From Lingula anatina (Eukaryota; Brachiopoda; Lingulata; Lingulida; Lingulidae), in contig NW_019775596.1 in the NCBI RefSeq assembly GCF_001039355.2, forward strand, positions 230,723-294,722: DNA of 64,000 nt, in the 5' to 3' direction. Shown here piece by piece: positions 39,972 through 53,609 of the stretch. The notes beneath the pieces are model-generated. The model searched no databases. It was given only the letters and a program-made list of their open reading frames with translations, and was not told where the DNA came from. Positions within the stretch are counted from its first letter, which is position 1. Every line of letters starts with the position of its first letter. The translations under genes were made by a program, and so were the position numbers.

Positions 39972-42900
39972 ATTAGTTCTCAACTGCAACTCTGTTGAAA
40001 ATGAGATTATTCTGGACTCACTCTGATATTCTTTTTTTTTCTCTTTCTCTCTCTTGCCAATTGTTCAAATTTATATTTTGTATGAAAAAATTTATGATTA
40101 AGGTATGAAATTTGAATTTGGTTTTAGATATTCCGCCAAAAGAGAAATTCTGCAACTGCAAGTCCAGTTATGAGTTTAGTTATATTTCAACACAGGGTAG
40201 TTTGATTTTTAAGCACTTTCTATCTATGATGTGTTTTTAAAACTTATACTTTTGATACCTGATCCCTTAATTTTTGCAGCAATACTAAAGCTCCATTTGA
40301 ATTGATTTTATCTATAATTATGGGGGAAAAAAGACAGTTACAACAGAAAGTAACTGATAAAATCAGCTATGTGTGTATTTTATCCAGGTTTGGGAAAAAA
40401 GTCTAATTTTTTCCACCTTTTTGCAACTACAGTATTTTATTTATTATCATTATACACATGATTGGTAATTGGTAAATTCCTGAGTATCTCTTGTCATTTT
40501 ATCCAGCTAATCTCTAGCTTAAGATGATGCATTACAGATTTGTATCGAGAGAAAATGGGAACAATTAATACACAGCTTTAAAAGAATGCTCATACCTAAA
40601 TCAACACCACTAGTACTGAGGCTGATATTTGACTTGTTTAGAGGGCGTGTATTAAAGTACTCCTAGCTGCCAAGGTATGCTGTGTAAACAGATTAAACTT
40701 TACTTTAGGATTATGCACTTTTTACATCAAAATGTTCTAAAACACCATTCAGGTTTGTATTTTGAGAGTTAAAGAGAATGAAATTTTTATCAATATCTAT
40801 GCATTCATGATTTGACAGTTTGATTTTTATAGGATCTTCCATATATTTTCATAACATTATGAGATTATTGATCAAAGCCTTTATAATATATTGTTAGGAT
40901 TAAAAGTATCAGATAGGTTTCACTTTGAAAAATACATTGCAATGCATTGTAGTATTGACACAAATATCCATTTATAGGTAGTATTCAGTGGGCTTAATTT
41001 GTAGCAAAAAAAGAAAAGTAATTGGAAGTATATTATGTATGTTGTTGTTAGGAAATACCATTGTTGACAACTTGAAAGACAGGTTACTTTGTTCTTTATC
41101 GCTGACTTGACTTTGGTATCCTCCCCTGTTTCCCTACAGTGTACATAATGCCCAGTGCAAATATTTTACTACCATATCAGCAGAGTTTACATGGAAAAAT
41201 TTCTTGATAAAATAATGCCATAAACACTTATTAATCAGAAGTTTATCTGTCCCATTTTGATTGCAGTTTGCAAATAATTTTTTGTCTTTCTAAAATGATC
41301 ATATTGCTGTTTGATATTCTTAAACATCATGGTTGGTAATCATAGTAACAGAATACTCTATAAGAAACATTTTATGGCTCTTTTTGAATTATCCACTTAT
41401 GCCTAGCAACAGATTTTTCTTTTCCATTTCTTCAAAACTAAAAATAGGTTTCAGAATTTGAATTTTGCTTGCCCTGAAAGAGAACCAGTGCCATCTCTCA
41501 CCTCTGGGCATCATCTTTACTCTTCATGCTTTTATTCCTCATCTAATGATTTTGAAGTAATTTAGAAGTGGTCTATTTATGTGATGTTTTATGGTGATAT
41601 TTGATTTAAAAATGAACACTGTTTGATAAAAAAAAAAAAAGAGAAAGAAGACTTGCCCTCTAGCCCTTAATGTATAAAACTGTAAAAAAAATTGTTCATG
41701 TCCTGAGGAATAACATTAACTCTATGACCTGATTTTACTTCTTACGGTAAATAAGATATTAAAGTGAAGTACACAACATTTTTAAAGTGGTAAGACATGC
41801 CTTTAGGGAAAATGTAAGGTAGGCAAACAGAACTCTGTGGATGTATTTGACATGGGGGGGGGGTATCAAAATGTCCGAACCAACAATCGGTCTATATCTT
41901 TCAAACTGTATCAATTGATGTGAACTGTTACAATGTTAATTTTTTTTGTGGACATTTGAGAGACGATTTTATGGTTGATTATTATATACATGTAAAGGGG
42001 CAGATAAGAAAAACAAGTGCAAGGACTTTGTATTTTGGAATTGAATGTATATCCTTTCTTCTCTAGTAAAAGGTAAATTGATGAATTTTTGTAAAAAAAA
42101 TAGTTGACTGTATAGAGTTTTAGAGTCCTCTGTTTCCTTTTCCATCCCTGGTGATCCCTGATGTGTTTTATATACGGTTAATGTGAGAAGACATGAAAGA
42201 CTTCTTTGTCAAGACCAGGTATACGTAAGGTTCTTTTTCCACTGATTATTTATGCTAAAAAGAAGCATGTTTTGAATACATAATTCTGACTCGCACTGGC
42301 ACTGATTCATTTTACCCAAATTTAGTTAAAGATAAAAAAATAAATACTCTGTTGGGCAGAAAGACTTGAACAATATTTGCATTTGATAACTTAACACCAA
42401 TTAATAATTCATCTTTTGGAAACGAAAAAAAAAAAAAACATAACCATATGTAGGCACAGTAGAAAATATGGCAGACTGGGCCTATCCAAGTACCTTGTAT
42501 ACCAAGATAAAGACATCCATTAGACTAGTAACTGGTTAATGATTCACCAGACTGGGAGGTTTTCTTAACATGGGCGGTACTCCTTTCCTTGGAAATAAAT
42601 CCATACAAGTTTCATATTAAGGCTACAATAGAAAGACCATTGTACCTAATGGAATCACATTATATCAAAAGTTTTTCTGACTTATACGAGATTAATGGTG
42701 ATTTTCATGTATTTATGTCTTAAGTAATGGATTAATACTTCTCATGGGGCTATTGGGTTTGAAGAGAATGCTTTAATAGGTAGCTAAGGCCCATCAAAGA
42801 AGGCATAGTGTTAGTGCACCAAAACAATATCTCTATGCTGATTCTGTGCAAACTGACCTAGCTGATGTTTTTGTTGACAAAATGCATAATTTTTTAACAT

Positions 42901-45900
42901 AAATCTGTAAATGGAGTTTTTTTTCCTCCAAATGATTTTTATCTCTCATTTCCTTCTGTATATTTCATATTGTTCTAGTATTTTCTTCAAGGCAATTAAG
43001 TGTATATTGAATTTGAATGAAAACGGTAACCGTTGAATTTTACTGCTTTCAAATCAGAGTCCATAGTTGGAAGATTTTGGTGACATTTGATATTATACTT
43101 CTCAAGAATAATTTTAACTATGCCAAGAGACTTGGATTTTGAAAATGTAGCCAATATTTGAGGTGTGTAATATGAATTAGTAGATAAACTGACAATTCAC
43201 TGAGACATTTGAGCAACAAGTTTTGCCAACTTTAAACTAGCAAGGATTTAATTTGTGAAATTAATCTCTTAAATTTGTACTCAACACCAGTACTAAGAAT
43301 TTTTTTCTTTGCAAGAAAATGTTTCCCATTAAGGTTACTTCCTGTTTGAAATTAGGTATGACCTTGAATATTAATTGTGAAAAAATCTCAATAAATTATG
43401 ATTATAATCTTCATTATTTGAAAATCCAGAAACAAGGATCCGCATGTTTATTTTAGACAGCCCCACCCACCCCTCAGCAATGAACCTAGTATCATTTGTA
43501 TTTTGATATTTAAATAAACATTCCCTGAAGTGAAAGAACAGTGCAAAGATAATATATAATTATATATTTAATCAGGGCCAGGTGATACTTAACATATCAG
43601 AGACAGACATCTTGAATGTATTTGTATTAATTATTCCATTATACTAAGCACATATTGTTAATGTGTATGCAATATTTATGTAGTTTTGTTTATTAAGACT
43701 TTTATGTTATTTGGTTGTTATGCAGTGACAAAATATGGAGTCTGAAGTCAGAAAAAGAAAAATTGAAATCATTATTTGAACAAAGATTTACAGATGATTG
43801 AGTGAATGTTTTTAGTCATCCAGTAGAATTAGAATGAGAAATGTATATGACTCTGATACTAGAACTTACATTTAGTGTCTAAATCCATGTAGGCAACGTA
43901 AACTAATGTATGTTCTAGTATCGGAGGTATACATATTTTTCATTCAACATTTACAGATGCTTAGACAAGTTGGAATACCAAATTTAAATTAGCTGGAAAA
44001 TCTAAGGAAGGTGTAGATTTTACATGTCATGATATTTATATATATATGAGATGATTTTAGCCTATTTAAAGGTAGATTATCACATTAAGTGTTTCACACA
44101 TACATTTTTAAACTAAAAACTGTTATTCATACAATCCTCACCTTTGTATGTTATACTCTTTTATATTTAAAAGTGAACGCATTAATTTTGAAGGTCATTA
44201 TTTCTTAGAGGCTTTAGTTCAGAATTTAGGAAAAACTAAATTGCAAATTTTCAACAAAGACTACACTGTTTTGGAAAACTGTTGAGGAATTAACAGGCGT
44301 TCTAAAAGAGTATTTCAGATGAATACTTTGTCATATATTCTATGGGTAGTATATTGTTATTTATAACTTATGCAAACTCTTTATATACCTGCAGTCTACA
44401 ATATATATATATATTAGTATATAGCCAAAGAACTTATTTATGCTGTCGTTGTGCCATTTTTTGTTGAACAAAATTGTATTTCTGCTAATTACATGTCAGC
44501 AGTAGTTTTTCTTCATAATTTATCATGTTTGTAAAATTATGTTAATTTCACCGTAGGAAAATAGTATTTAGGAAGTATTTCATTAAATAAACATTAAACA
44601 AAAAGCAAAAAAAGACTTGTATATCTTCATATTTTTCAAACAATAAATCTGCTTTGCTAATAATTAGAGTTGTTTTTTTTTTCCCATTTTATAAGAAATT
44701 TACATTCCTCATTTTCAAAAATACAGTGATGATGCAGTGTTCCACTGCCACAGTAGTGGGTAGGAATATACTAAAGCAGCTGCAGTCAGCCTTTCTTCAG
44801 TAGAGCCCACATTCTTTTGTATGTGGCGAGAATGCTTGAGTTTTTTATTTGCTTCTGATATGAATGTTCCTAATCTTATGTTTTCGAGATCTGCAATTTG
44901 CTAAGTACGTAGATAATAAATGAAGCAGAGTTGGCCTGAATAACCCTAGTTTAAATGATAGCTAGCCCTTGGGAAATTTCAAATCTTGAAACTGGAACAT
45001 AATGGTCTTAACAAGGTCATGACCATCTATGTACCAGTACAGAAATAAATTGAATTGAAAATTGATAAAGATAAAATGATAATACATTTTTTGCAATAAA
45101 CATATATGTGGATTTGTCCAGTTTTGTGTCTTTTTTTTTTTTTTTGGTAGTTTTAATTTTGCAAGGTGAAAGGATAACGTACTTGGTGTGATTTAACATT
45201 TTACATTTGCTTAAATATTTGAAGTACTTCTTATATTTGATTGAAAAAAGATGGCATGCAGGGCTCTATAGTTACCCTTTTTCCTGTATTAGAACTGGCG
45301 TGGTTGAAAAAAATTTGTGTGTGTGTGCAGGGGGGTACCTCCCTCGGCTCCTGTGATCCTTTATGTTGTTTAATTACCAAAATAAACAGGCCTGTATCTG
45401 GGGGGGGGTGGAGGGCGAATCCCAGAAAAAGGTCGTCCGCTTGGGGCAACATATGAACTACACGAAGGTTTCATGGTAAAAGGTCCACTTTTAAGGAAAT
45501 GACATCCCCTCTGCTGAAATGGCTGGCTACGCGCCTGATAGTCAACAATTTCTTTTTCCTTCTTTCAATTTATTCACTAATTCGTTGGATATGGAAAAAA
45601 GGTCGCATTTCGATAATCTACATCTCCTACAGCTTCCCAAATGTTTTTTTTTATAAACAAGATTAACAAGAAGCATACAAGCATATAATGAAGAGTACAT
45701 TGTCTATTTTATCAGAAGACTGATTCTAATTACCAAAATAAAAAGCATACTTTTAAGTGAAGATGGAGTTAAACAAGCTGCCTCAACTGGTTCAGGGGTT
45801 GGGATGAGAAGTAAAAAAAGTAGAAAGTGGTCTTTTCACCAATATGATGAAATAACCTTAACCTGAAAGCCAATACAAAGCATATTTTTCTGACGGGCGT

Positions 45901-46364
45901 GGAGTTTTCATTTTTACCTCATGGAATTTAACGTAAGCAAATCCAGGGGAAATTCATTCATTATGTTTCCTTTATACAAAACCTCATTATACAAAAATAG
46001 CCAGTAAAAATAAAACAAAATTGCAGATACCTTTTTACAATTTCATTCTATTGAAAATCGAATCACAAATATCGATATATTGCTATCAAGCCTCTGCCAT
46101 TATTATAAGAATATGTGTGCTCATACTTTAATTTTGCATACCATTGTAGACGCCCCTGATATCAGAATGTAGAGTTGATCAGTAATGGAATATTTCCCGA
46201 TTTAGAGGGAATGCAACAGGTAAATGTCAAAGTTAAGCACACTTAGTATAATTTTAAGGTATACCAAAAAGTAATTCTGATAAACCGAATGGAAAGTTAA
46301 GGGCAGAAAATAAATCCCTCTCTCTCTCTCTCTCTCTCTCTCGTGGGTGCGCGCGTGCTGCGCT

Positions 46365-46848
46365 CATTGCAACGGGGCTGGGGATAAAAAGCGGGCTACG
46401 AAATGACTGACTATGTATCGCATGTTTTCTAGCATTACTGTATTATGTAAATAATTTTAAAGTTTTCTTTATTTGAACGTTATTAAGTTTGTTACTTAGC
46501 ATGTGCTTGTTGTTTTGAAAATAAACATATACATTTCAGAAAGTTTTTACAAACATTGTTCTCCACCCTTTTTTAAAACTAGGCACTGAAAATGTAGTAC
46601 AGGCTTGCGTGAAACAGAATGTGTCCCGGCTTGTTTTTACAATCACTGTAGATGTGGTGATTGCGTTTGATAACATAAACAGAGACGGAGATAATACGGC
46701 GAAGCCCAGAAATTTACTTTTCCCCGGATATCCTGAAGCAGGAAAGTGCGTCCTTCAAGCAAACGGCACCCAACTTTTAATGAAATAATATTATTTTCAA
46801 GTCATGCATGTACATTGAACGAAAACATTATTTACATTATTTTTCCTT
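46365..46848. repeat. Second duplicated segment, copy A
   Basis: Begins CATTGCAACGGGGCTGGGG and matches 46925-47445 with roughly 90% identity by eye. A poly-T run and the single N at 46873 follow. Bases 46597-46787 hold a ~60-codon open frame ending in LLMK-stop that is also open in copy B; I do not recognise it. Confidence 0.85.
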
Positions 46849-46872
46849 TCCGTTTTTTTTTTTTTTTTTTTT

Positions 46873-46873
46873 N
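46873..46873. other. Single-base assembly gap (N)
   Basis: An isolated N after a poly-T run, between the two copies of the 46365/46925 duplicated segment. Same pattern as at 20376. Confidence 0.8.
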
Positions 46874-46924
46874 TGCTTTCACCCCCACGCCATCTAGCGG
46901 CAGACCCTTAAAGCGGGTATTCCC

Positions 46925-47445
46925 CATTGCAACGGGGCTGGGGATAAAAAGCGGGCTACGAAATGACATCTGAATTGAGCGCATTCTGACTATGTATCGC
47001 ATGTTTTCTAGCATTACTCTGTTATGTAAATATTTTTAAAGCGTTTTTTATTTGAACGTTATAAAGTTTGTTACTTAGCATGTATTTGTTGTTTTGGAAA
47101 TATACATATACCTACATTTCAGAAAGTTTTTACAAACATTGTTCTCCACCTTTTTAAAACTAGGCACTGAAAATGTAGTACAGCCTACAGGCTTGCGTGA
47201 AACAGAATGTGTCCCGGCTTGTTTTTTTATTCACTGTAGATGTGGTGATTGCGTTTGATGACATAAACAGAGACAAAGATAATACAACAAAGCCCAGAAA
47301 GTTTCTTTGCCCCGGGAATCCTCAAATGAAATCTGAAGCAGAAAAGTGCGTTCTTCAAGCAAACAGCACCCGACTTTTAATGAAATAATATAATGTCCTA
47401 ATCATACATGTACATAATTGAATGAAAACATTATCTACATTATCC
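46925..47445. repeat. Second duplicated segment, copy B
   Basis: Counterpart of 46365-46848, with an extra ~20 bases near 46966 and a 12-base in-frame insertion inside the shared open frame (about 47190-47388). Most differences in that frame change the amino acid, so it may not be coding. It ends in AT-rich simple sequence. Confidence 0.85.
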
Positions 47446-48151
47446 CTCTCTATCTTTAATTAATTAATTTATTTATTTATTATTATTATTATTTTTTTTT
47501 TTTGCAAGACACTAGTACATTTAGATTAAAAGCTTTCATTATAGTGATCAGCATTTGAGTGTATACTATCAGTAGTAATTTAGTTCAAAGAAAATTTCGA
47601 AAAAAAGTCGCACTATTTCATATCACCAAGGAGTTATAACAGATATCACTCAAGCAATGAGAAAATGATAATGCGAATGTGAGAATGCAGTAGAGAAGTC
47701 GGGTGTGAATTTTATGTATCGTGTACAGATTCCTATCTATCATTTACATGCCACATGGAGAAATGTATCATACGGTATCCTGGGCGTTAAAATAGCGTGA
47801 CGATTGCTATCACATCCATTTATTTTAATGACATCCTTTTTGTCACTGACTAATGTAGGTAGATTTAAATGTATGATAAATGAACTCAAACTTCATGTAC
47901 ATCTAGGTGCGTTTTATCCCTCTTGATCTTGGGTGAAATAAAAGAAAACGAATTCAAAAAACACAATCGACATAATTGCCTGAAATACTCCTTCAAAACA
48001 AAATAATCGCAAAAGAAGTAAAGACAATCTCCTCTGGGAGGCAATACGAGACGGTAAATGCGGATAGACGAGCCTTGTTAACCTAGTTTACCGTGTTTAT
48101 AATTAGAAACCCCAAACCGAGGCCGAAGGTAATCTACTAGCTATTACAACC

Positions 48152-51109
48152 ATGGCTGCTCGATTACTGAGAATAGAAGCAGCGGTCTTCGCTTTAATTA
48201 CGATATATATAAGCTGCAAGGCGCAATTTCCAACCGAATCTAGGTAAGTCGATGAAATTGAGCGCAGTTCGTATGTTTTTGTCCGTGAAGTCTGTCTATT
48301 TCGAAAGAAATCTGCTTGAATACGGGACATCTTCTCTGGCTCGATGTCTGCCTCATAAGGCAGTGAGAGACAGGTGTATAAACATAATGCCTAGCGTTAG
48401 ATATATGTCGACTTTCCTGTTGTGCAGACACATGCCTTCAGTCGTATTGTGATGTATTATGCAGTTTATTTACTGTTAATTTTCAAAACCTTTTTACATA
48501 TCGAAATTGAACTCAGCTGTTCTGTATACACGAAGGAAACCTCGTTGAATTATAAGAATAGAAAAATAAACAAACAATCGTGACCCTTTAAACGTGTAGG
48601 TTAAACAAAAGTGAAGTAAATGTGTCATGTGCTTTAGAAGATCTTATACAGTTTATGAAAATAAGCTATAAATGAATAGTAATTTTTCTCACCTAGTGGT
48701 GTACATGTACGTGTTGGGAATGGGGGGGGGGGGGGGATCTGAGCTAGGGTCTTATTGTGGGAAAATCAGTTCAATCATCACCGTGCCCACACTAGTTCCA
48801 GTATCCTTTACTTAACAAGACATACACAATTTATCGCCAGTGCAGTAAATCTGGGGGTAAGCGTAGTAACTCATAAATCAAACAAGCTTTAAATACATTA
48901 ATTATTGCCATTATTACCATTGGTCATATTTTTCTTATGTAGATTACTAACAATGTAAATGTCACTTGGAAGGTGCGTTAACTCTTCTTCCTTATTTCAG
49001 CATAAAAACGTGGACAAAAGACCTGAAACAGTCATTGGATGAATATGTTAGTAATGTTTTAGGGGAGGCTCAACTGCAACAGGTAAGAGTTGATTATGTC
49101 AGTTCTGCTAGTGATTCTATAGCAGCTAGAATATTGCTACTCGAGTAATCAAGTAAAAAGAGAAAGCTGCATGTACTCCTAATCCCCCCCTCCACTTTTC
49201 CCACCTACAATTTAAACATCCAAACATCCAAATATCCAAATTGAAGGTTCACTAAATGCACATTAAGACCCCGTTTCCAGAGATTAGATCAATCTACTTT
49301 AGATCGACCTAACTCCCTGGGGGTTCACGCTAAATAGCTGTCAGCCGAGCGGACACGAAAGTTAATTACCCCCTTACAGCTTGTAGTAGGCGGGACAGAC
49401 ATTAAAGCTGGATTATCTGACAGTAATCTAGTGAGACTCCCCGCGGGGATAGATCGATCTAAAAGCTCTGGGAATACAGCCTAAGGAATTCAGTAGCTCA
49501 GCATCCAGGTCATATTTTAGGAGTACATTTGGGACGAAGAACACCAAGATATGTAGTAACTCCTTGCACATTTTTAGTGCACTATGCACAAAAGAGACTA
49601 GGTAAATGACAGGTCTCATACCTACTCAAAGCACATTCTACTTAGGAGTTTTCCCCTTCATTTTTAGACCCTAAAACATTTTTTACTCAGACTTAAAGGA
49701 GCTAGAATGTAGTTTACAGTTGATTCTCTTCCACTGAGAAGGAATCCAATATAGATATGGATCCGTTGTGATAATCATAGAAGAGCCACACAATTAGACC
49801 TTGATTTGCAAAGAGAAAGCACTGGGGCTGATATGATGCATGGGTGTGCCAACTGACATCAGGCAGAGCTCAGGAAGCCTGAATTCACTGGACTTACTCC
49901 AGGATGAAATTTCTTTATGACAAACGTTAACACTAATAGATGGAGGATTCTGCGGTAGCCAAATTGACATTTTAAACTGCATCATTATCTGTATAGAGAA
50001 TTTGGCAGCTTGAAACTGTTCAAAGTTGATTTATATGATGAGTATTGACTGTGATGCATATTGTGGTGGCTGTATTGAAAAGAACCCAGATCACTTATTT
50101 AAGGCAGGGCTGTGTAGGTATAATATCAGTATTATTGTTGTTATTATATATATTATATATGTATTGTTATTATATTTATTCATGGTGCGCAGCAAGTGTA
50201 GCACCACTGAGGCACGAGGAGTAAAGCTTTTTAAATACGTCACGCTTAGTCTCTTTATAATATGTTTTCTTATTTGTTTATTTTTTTAATATGTTAGGGT
50301 TGCTACCTAAAGTATTGTGGCTGTCACCTGGTAAAGGTTTGCTAGTTGCTGGATACTCAAACTCCTTTATAAATGCTGGTCAGTCAGGTCAAGTCACATC
50401 ATACTAAATCGGTCAATATGGGCGGTCAAAGAGTATGGGCATTCTTTATTCTCTGGCAGAGAAGAGCATTCAAATTGGGTTGTGCATTACTGACATCAGT
50501 GTATTTATACCTATTTATAAATAGAACTGCAGAGTCAGGGATAGACTTTCATAAAAAACTGAAATATATATTTTTTGCTAAATGCGAAACAAATTTTATT
50601 TAATTGAAACTTTTCTCCAAAAATGTTAAGTAAATCATTACAAATATTTCTACAAAGTGACCTTAGTTCAGTTTTATTATGTGAGTGTTCAGAATGTTGT
50701 GAGAATTCTGTTAGTAATGGTTGTGTGTCTAAGACAAATTACACACAGGGTCATGAAGTTCCGCCCTATTCAAAGTTGCTGCGATATTTCATATGTTATA
50801 CATATAGGGAAGGGGATTGGCATCCTTTTCTGGGGTAGCGCTAACACTCACCAATTTAGCCAAATGCTAAAACTGACTTAAATTGGCTATAGAAAAAGGG
50901 CTTGATTTGACATGTTTTAGCCAAATTATAACCATTTTGGTAACAAATTGACAAAAATGTGGTGATTTGGCTAAGCAAAAAAAAAATTGCTAGCGCTACC
51001 CCAGCTTTTAGAGGATTTCTACCTCTATATGTGGAAAACAGAGTTTAAAAATTACATAATGACATATAAATAATTTAATTCTTCACAAATAAGGCAATTT
51101 TTTTGTTCC

Positions 51110-51149
<40 letters not shown>

Positions 51150-53561
51150 TCTCAGCCCTGCTTGTGCGTTATGCCAGCTTTGTCTGTGGATAGCTGGAAT
51201 GGAGTCCATGTGTTTACATGAAAATTGCATACTAAGAGGATTTAATAACTTTATTGCAAGCAAGTATTGATCTTAGTTATAGATGGCTCTCTGATTACAG
51301 TAATCACTCATGAATTTCAAACACCTCATTTATTCCAGTATTTTATTTATTTATTTATTTTAAAATATGAATTATCACCCAAATTATCATACATCCTAAA
51401 AAAGAACCCAGGTCTTTCTTTTTAAGCTTTGCTTCTTATATATCAATTGATTCATTTAAAAATTAGTTTTGAGATTTGTAAAGAATTAGTTTCGTTTGAA
51501 TTTTGTGCAAAATGTGTGTAGTATAGTGGAATGCATAGTTGCCCTAGAAACTTGAGATGTTACATTCTAAAACACGTACTCCATTTGCGATTGAAAATAT
51601 TATGATCTTTACTAAAAACTTGAACTGTCTTTTATTTTTTTAATTTTCGGTACTTGGCTTTTTTTTTCAAATTTATAACAGAAAATATAATAGCTAGTAC
51701 CTTTATTTCCATTTATGAAAATAGTGAATAAGGTCACTTGCAAAACTATTTAAAAAATAAAAAGTAGATTAAATAAATGAATAAAAAATTGAATGAATGA
51801 ATGGAAGAAAGAATTGCTGAATTTAATTCAATATGAATACAATAAAAGAAAGAAGGAAAGAAACAAAAAGATTAATGAGAAGGTAATTGAAATAAACTAA
51901 TGAATAAATGGATAAAACAGATAAAAATTTTTATCGACCAACCAGAGAGAATGCCCACTTCCTACCACAAGTGCTGAAGTTCACTGCACATGAACTTACC
52001 TCTGTATTATGTTCAGCATACATTACTGGGAATAACATTCTGGGAGTTAAGTGTGAGACTCCCCAGTACTAATATTACTAGGAAATTGAGTGGCTAAGGT
52101 TCTTCAGGGAGTTATCGGAACTCATGTTCTTTTACCACTGCATTAGGTTATGTACACTATTCATTTACAATCCATACTGATAAATCCAGGTAGATTTGAA
52201 AAACTTTAGACAATTGTCTGTGGGAAGTGTATGATTAGGTATTTTCTATGATGGTGTAAATATTTTGCATTTTATTATCATCTACAGTATATCCCTTTTC
52301 AGGTGTACTTCCTTTGAGTTTGCCAAGTGTAAACATGGCGTTTTATGAGATCTAGGTCTATATATTGTTGTATCCTAAGACCACTGCCATCAGGTGTGCT
52401 ACAAATAGCCTCGAAACCTGATATTTCCAGAACTATTTTTGATGCACTCGGCTTACAGGGGGCCCTAAGCTGGATATATTTTGTACACCGTGGTATAATC
52501 TTTTATTGTGGCTATATTAAATTAATTACTTTAAGTATAGGCAGACTGATGGCATTCATGAGTCAGAATAGGATTTTCCAGTGTAATGAAAGTTAGCTTG
52601 CCTTATTTTTTTTGTAAACGGGTTAATTTTTCTGCATGAAAACAATAATTTTTATGGGTGTATAGGTAATTTGAAAGCCATCTCTAAGAAAAAAAAACTA
52701 TATGTGTTGAATAATATTGATGTTTTTGTCTTGTAATGGTATGAATTATTTATTTGTAGTTAACGTACATATTATATCTAGATAGCATTTTTATTCTAAT
52801 ATGAGCAGAGAGTTCTTAATAACAATTATAAACATGCTAAATATAGCAATAAAAAAACATGCTAAATATACATAATAGAGGGTAATAAAGGATTAACTGA
52901 TTTCTAGTTTGTATTATAAGGTACGACATACATTTATAGGTAGAAGTAGAAAATCAAGACAGGGATTGTATGGTCAGGATTTGCTGGGGAGGGGTGGGCT
53001 AGATGTTGTCTGTGGTAGAATTCATCATTATTTAGATGGAAGGATGGGCAGAAAAACTGATAAACATGCAATACAGTACTTGTTCATTCTCTCAGTACTG
53101 TTAGCATTGCAGTTTTGAGAGCATACAGTAGTATGTAACCATGTCAACCCAGAGATGCAAATAATGGCATAGAGGTTGAGGATAAAGGTTTAATTCCATA
53201 AAGCAAATAGATTTTGTGTTTGGAATGTTTTGATAAAGGTTATTTTACCAAGATGATTTTCTGTACAAATATGTTGAGGGAAGGTCTGTTTTTTAGTGTA
53301 TGTGTGTTCTTGTGCACTTATTCATTTCCTGGTTAAAACAGTACATTAAAAATATATATCATTGATCTATCCTATTGTTGTAAGCCTATTGCTTCCTAGA
53401 AACTGTACATTGGAGGTGTTCACCATAGGATTTTGGAATTTGTTATGTAAACCCTTTCATGAGGGGATAAAATTTGCCAAGAAGAGGATTCACCCCCTGC
53501 CTTCTATTCCTCATCACCAACCCTTCTTTTCCCCTCTTTTCCCATTACTTTTTTTGTGAAA

Positions 53562-53609
<48 letters not shown>

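Larger units (their letters stand above)
39972..48151. other. Long 3' flank of LHFPL3-like and intergenic region
   Basis: No coding gene is recognised. The first part is probably the LHFPL 3' UTR; candidate AATAAA signals occur at 44586-44591 and 45095-45100, among others, so the UTR could exceed 4 kb. From about 45240 to 45540 lies a decayed repeat-like stretch ending in GGCTACGCGCCTG, resembling the inverted repeat of the element at 19127-19293. A duplicated segment around an N gap occupies 46365-47445. A (CT)n run lies at 46316-46342. The last few hundred bases should contain the CACNA2D promoter and 5' UTR. Confidence 0.5.

Noticed and set aside
45240-45540. Possible decayed hAT-like element ending in CTGGCTACGCGCCTG
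   Set aside because: Only one end is convincing; the opposite inverted repeat and target duplication could not be placed, so it is mentioned only within the intergenic entry.
50026-50289. Hydrophobic 87-codon open frame in CACNA2D intron 2
   Set aside because: The hydrophobic stretch comes from TAT/ATT-rich low-complexity sequence inside an intron; no homology recognised.
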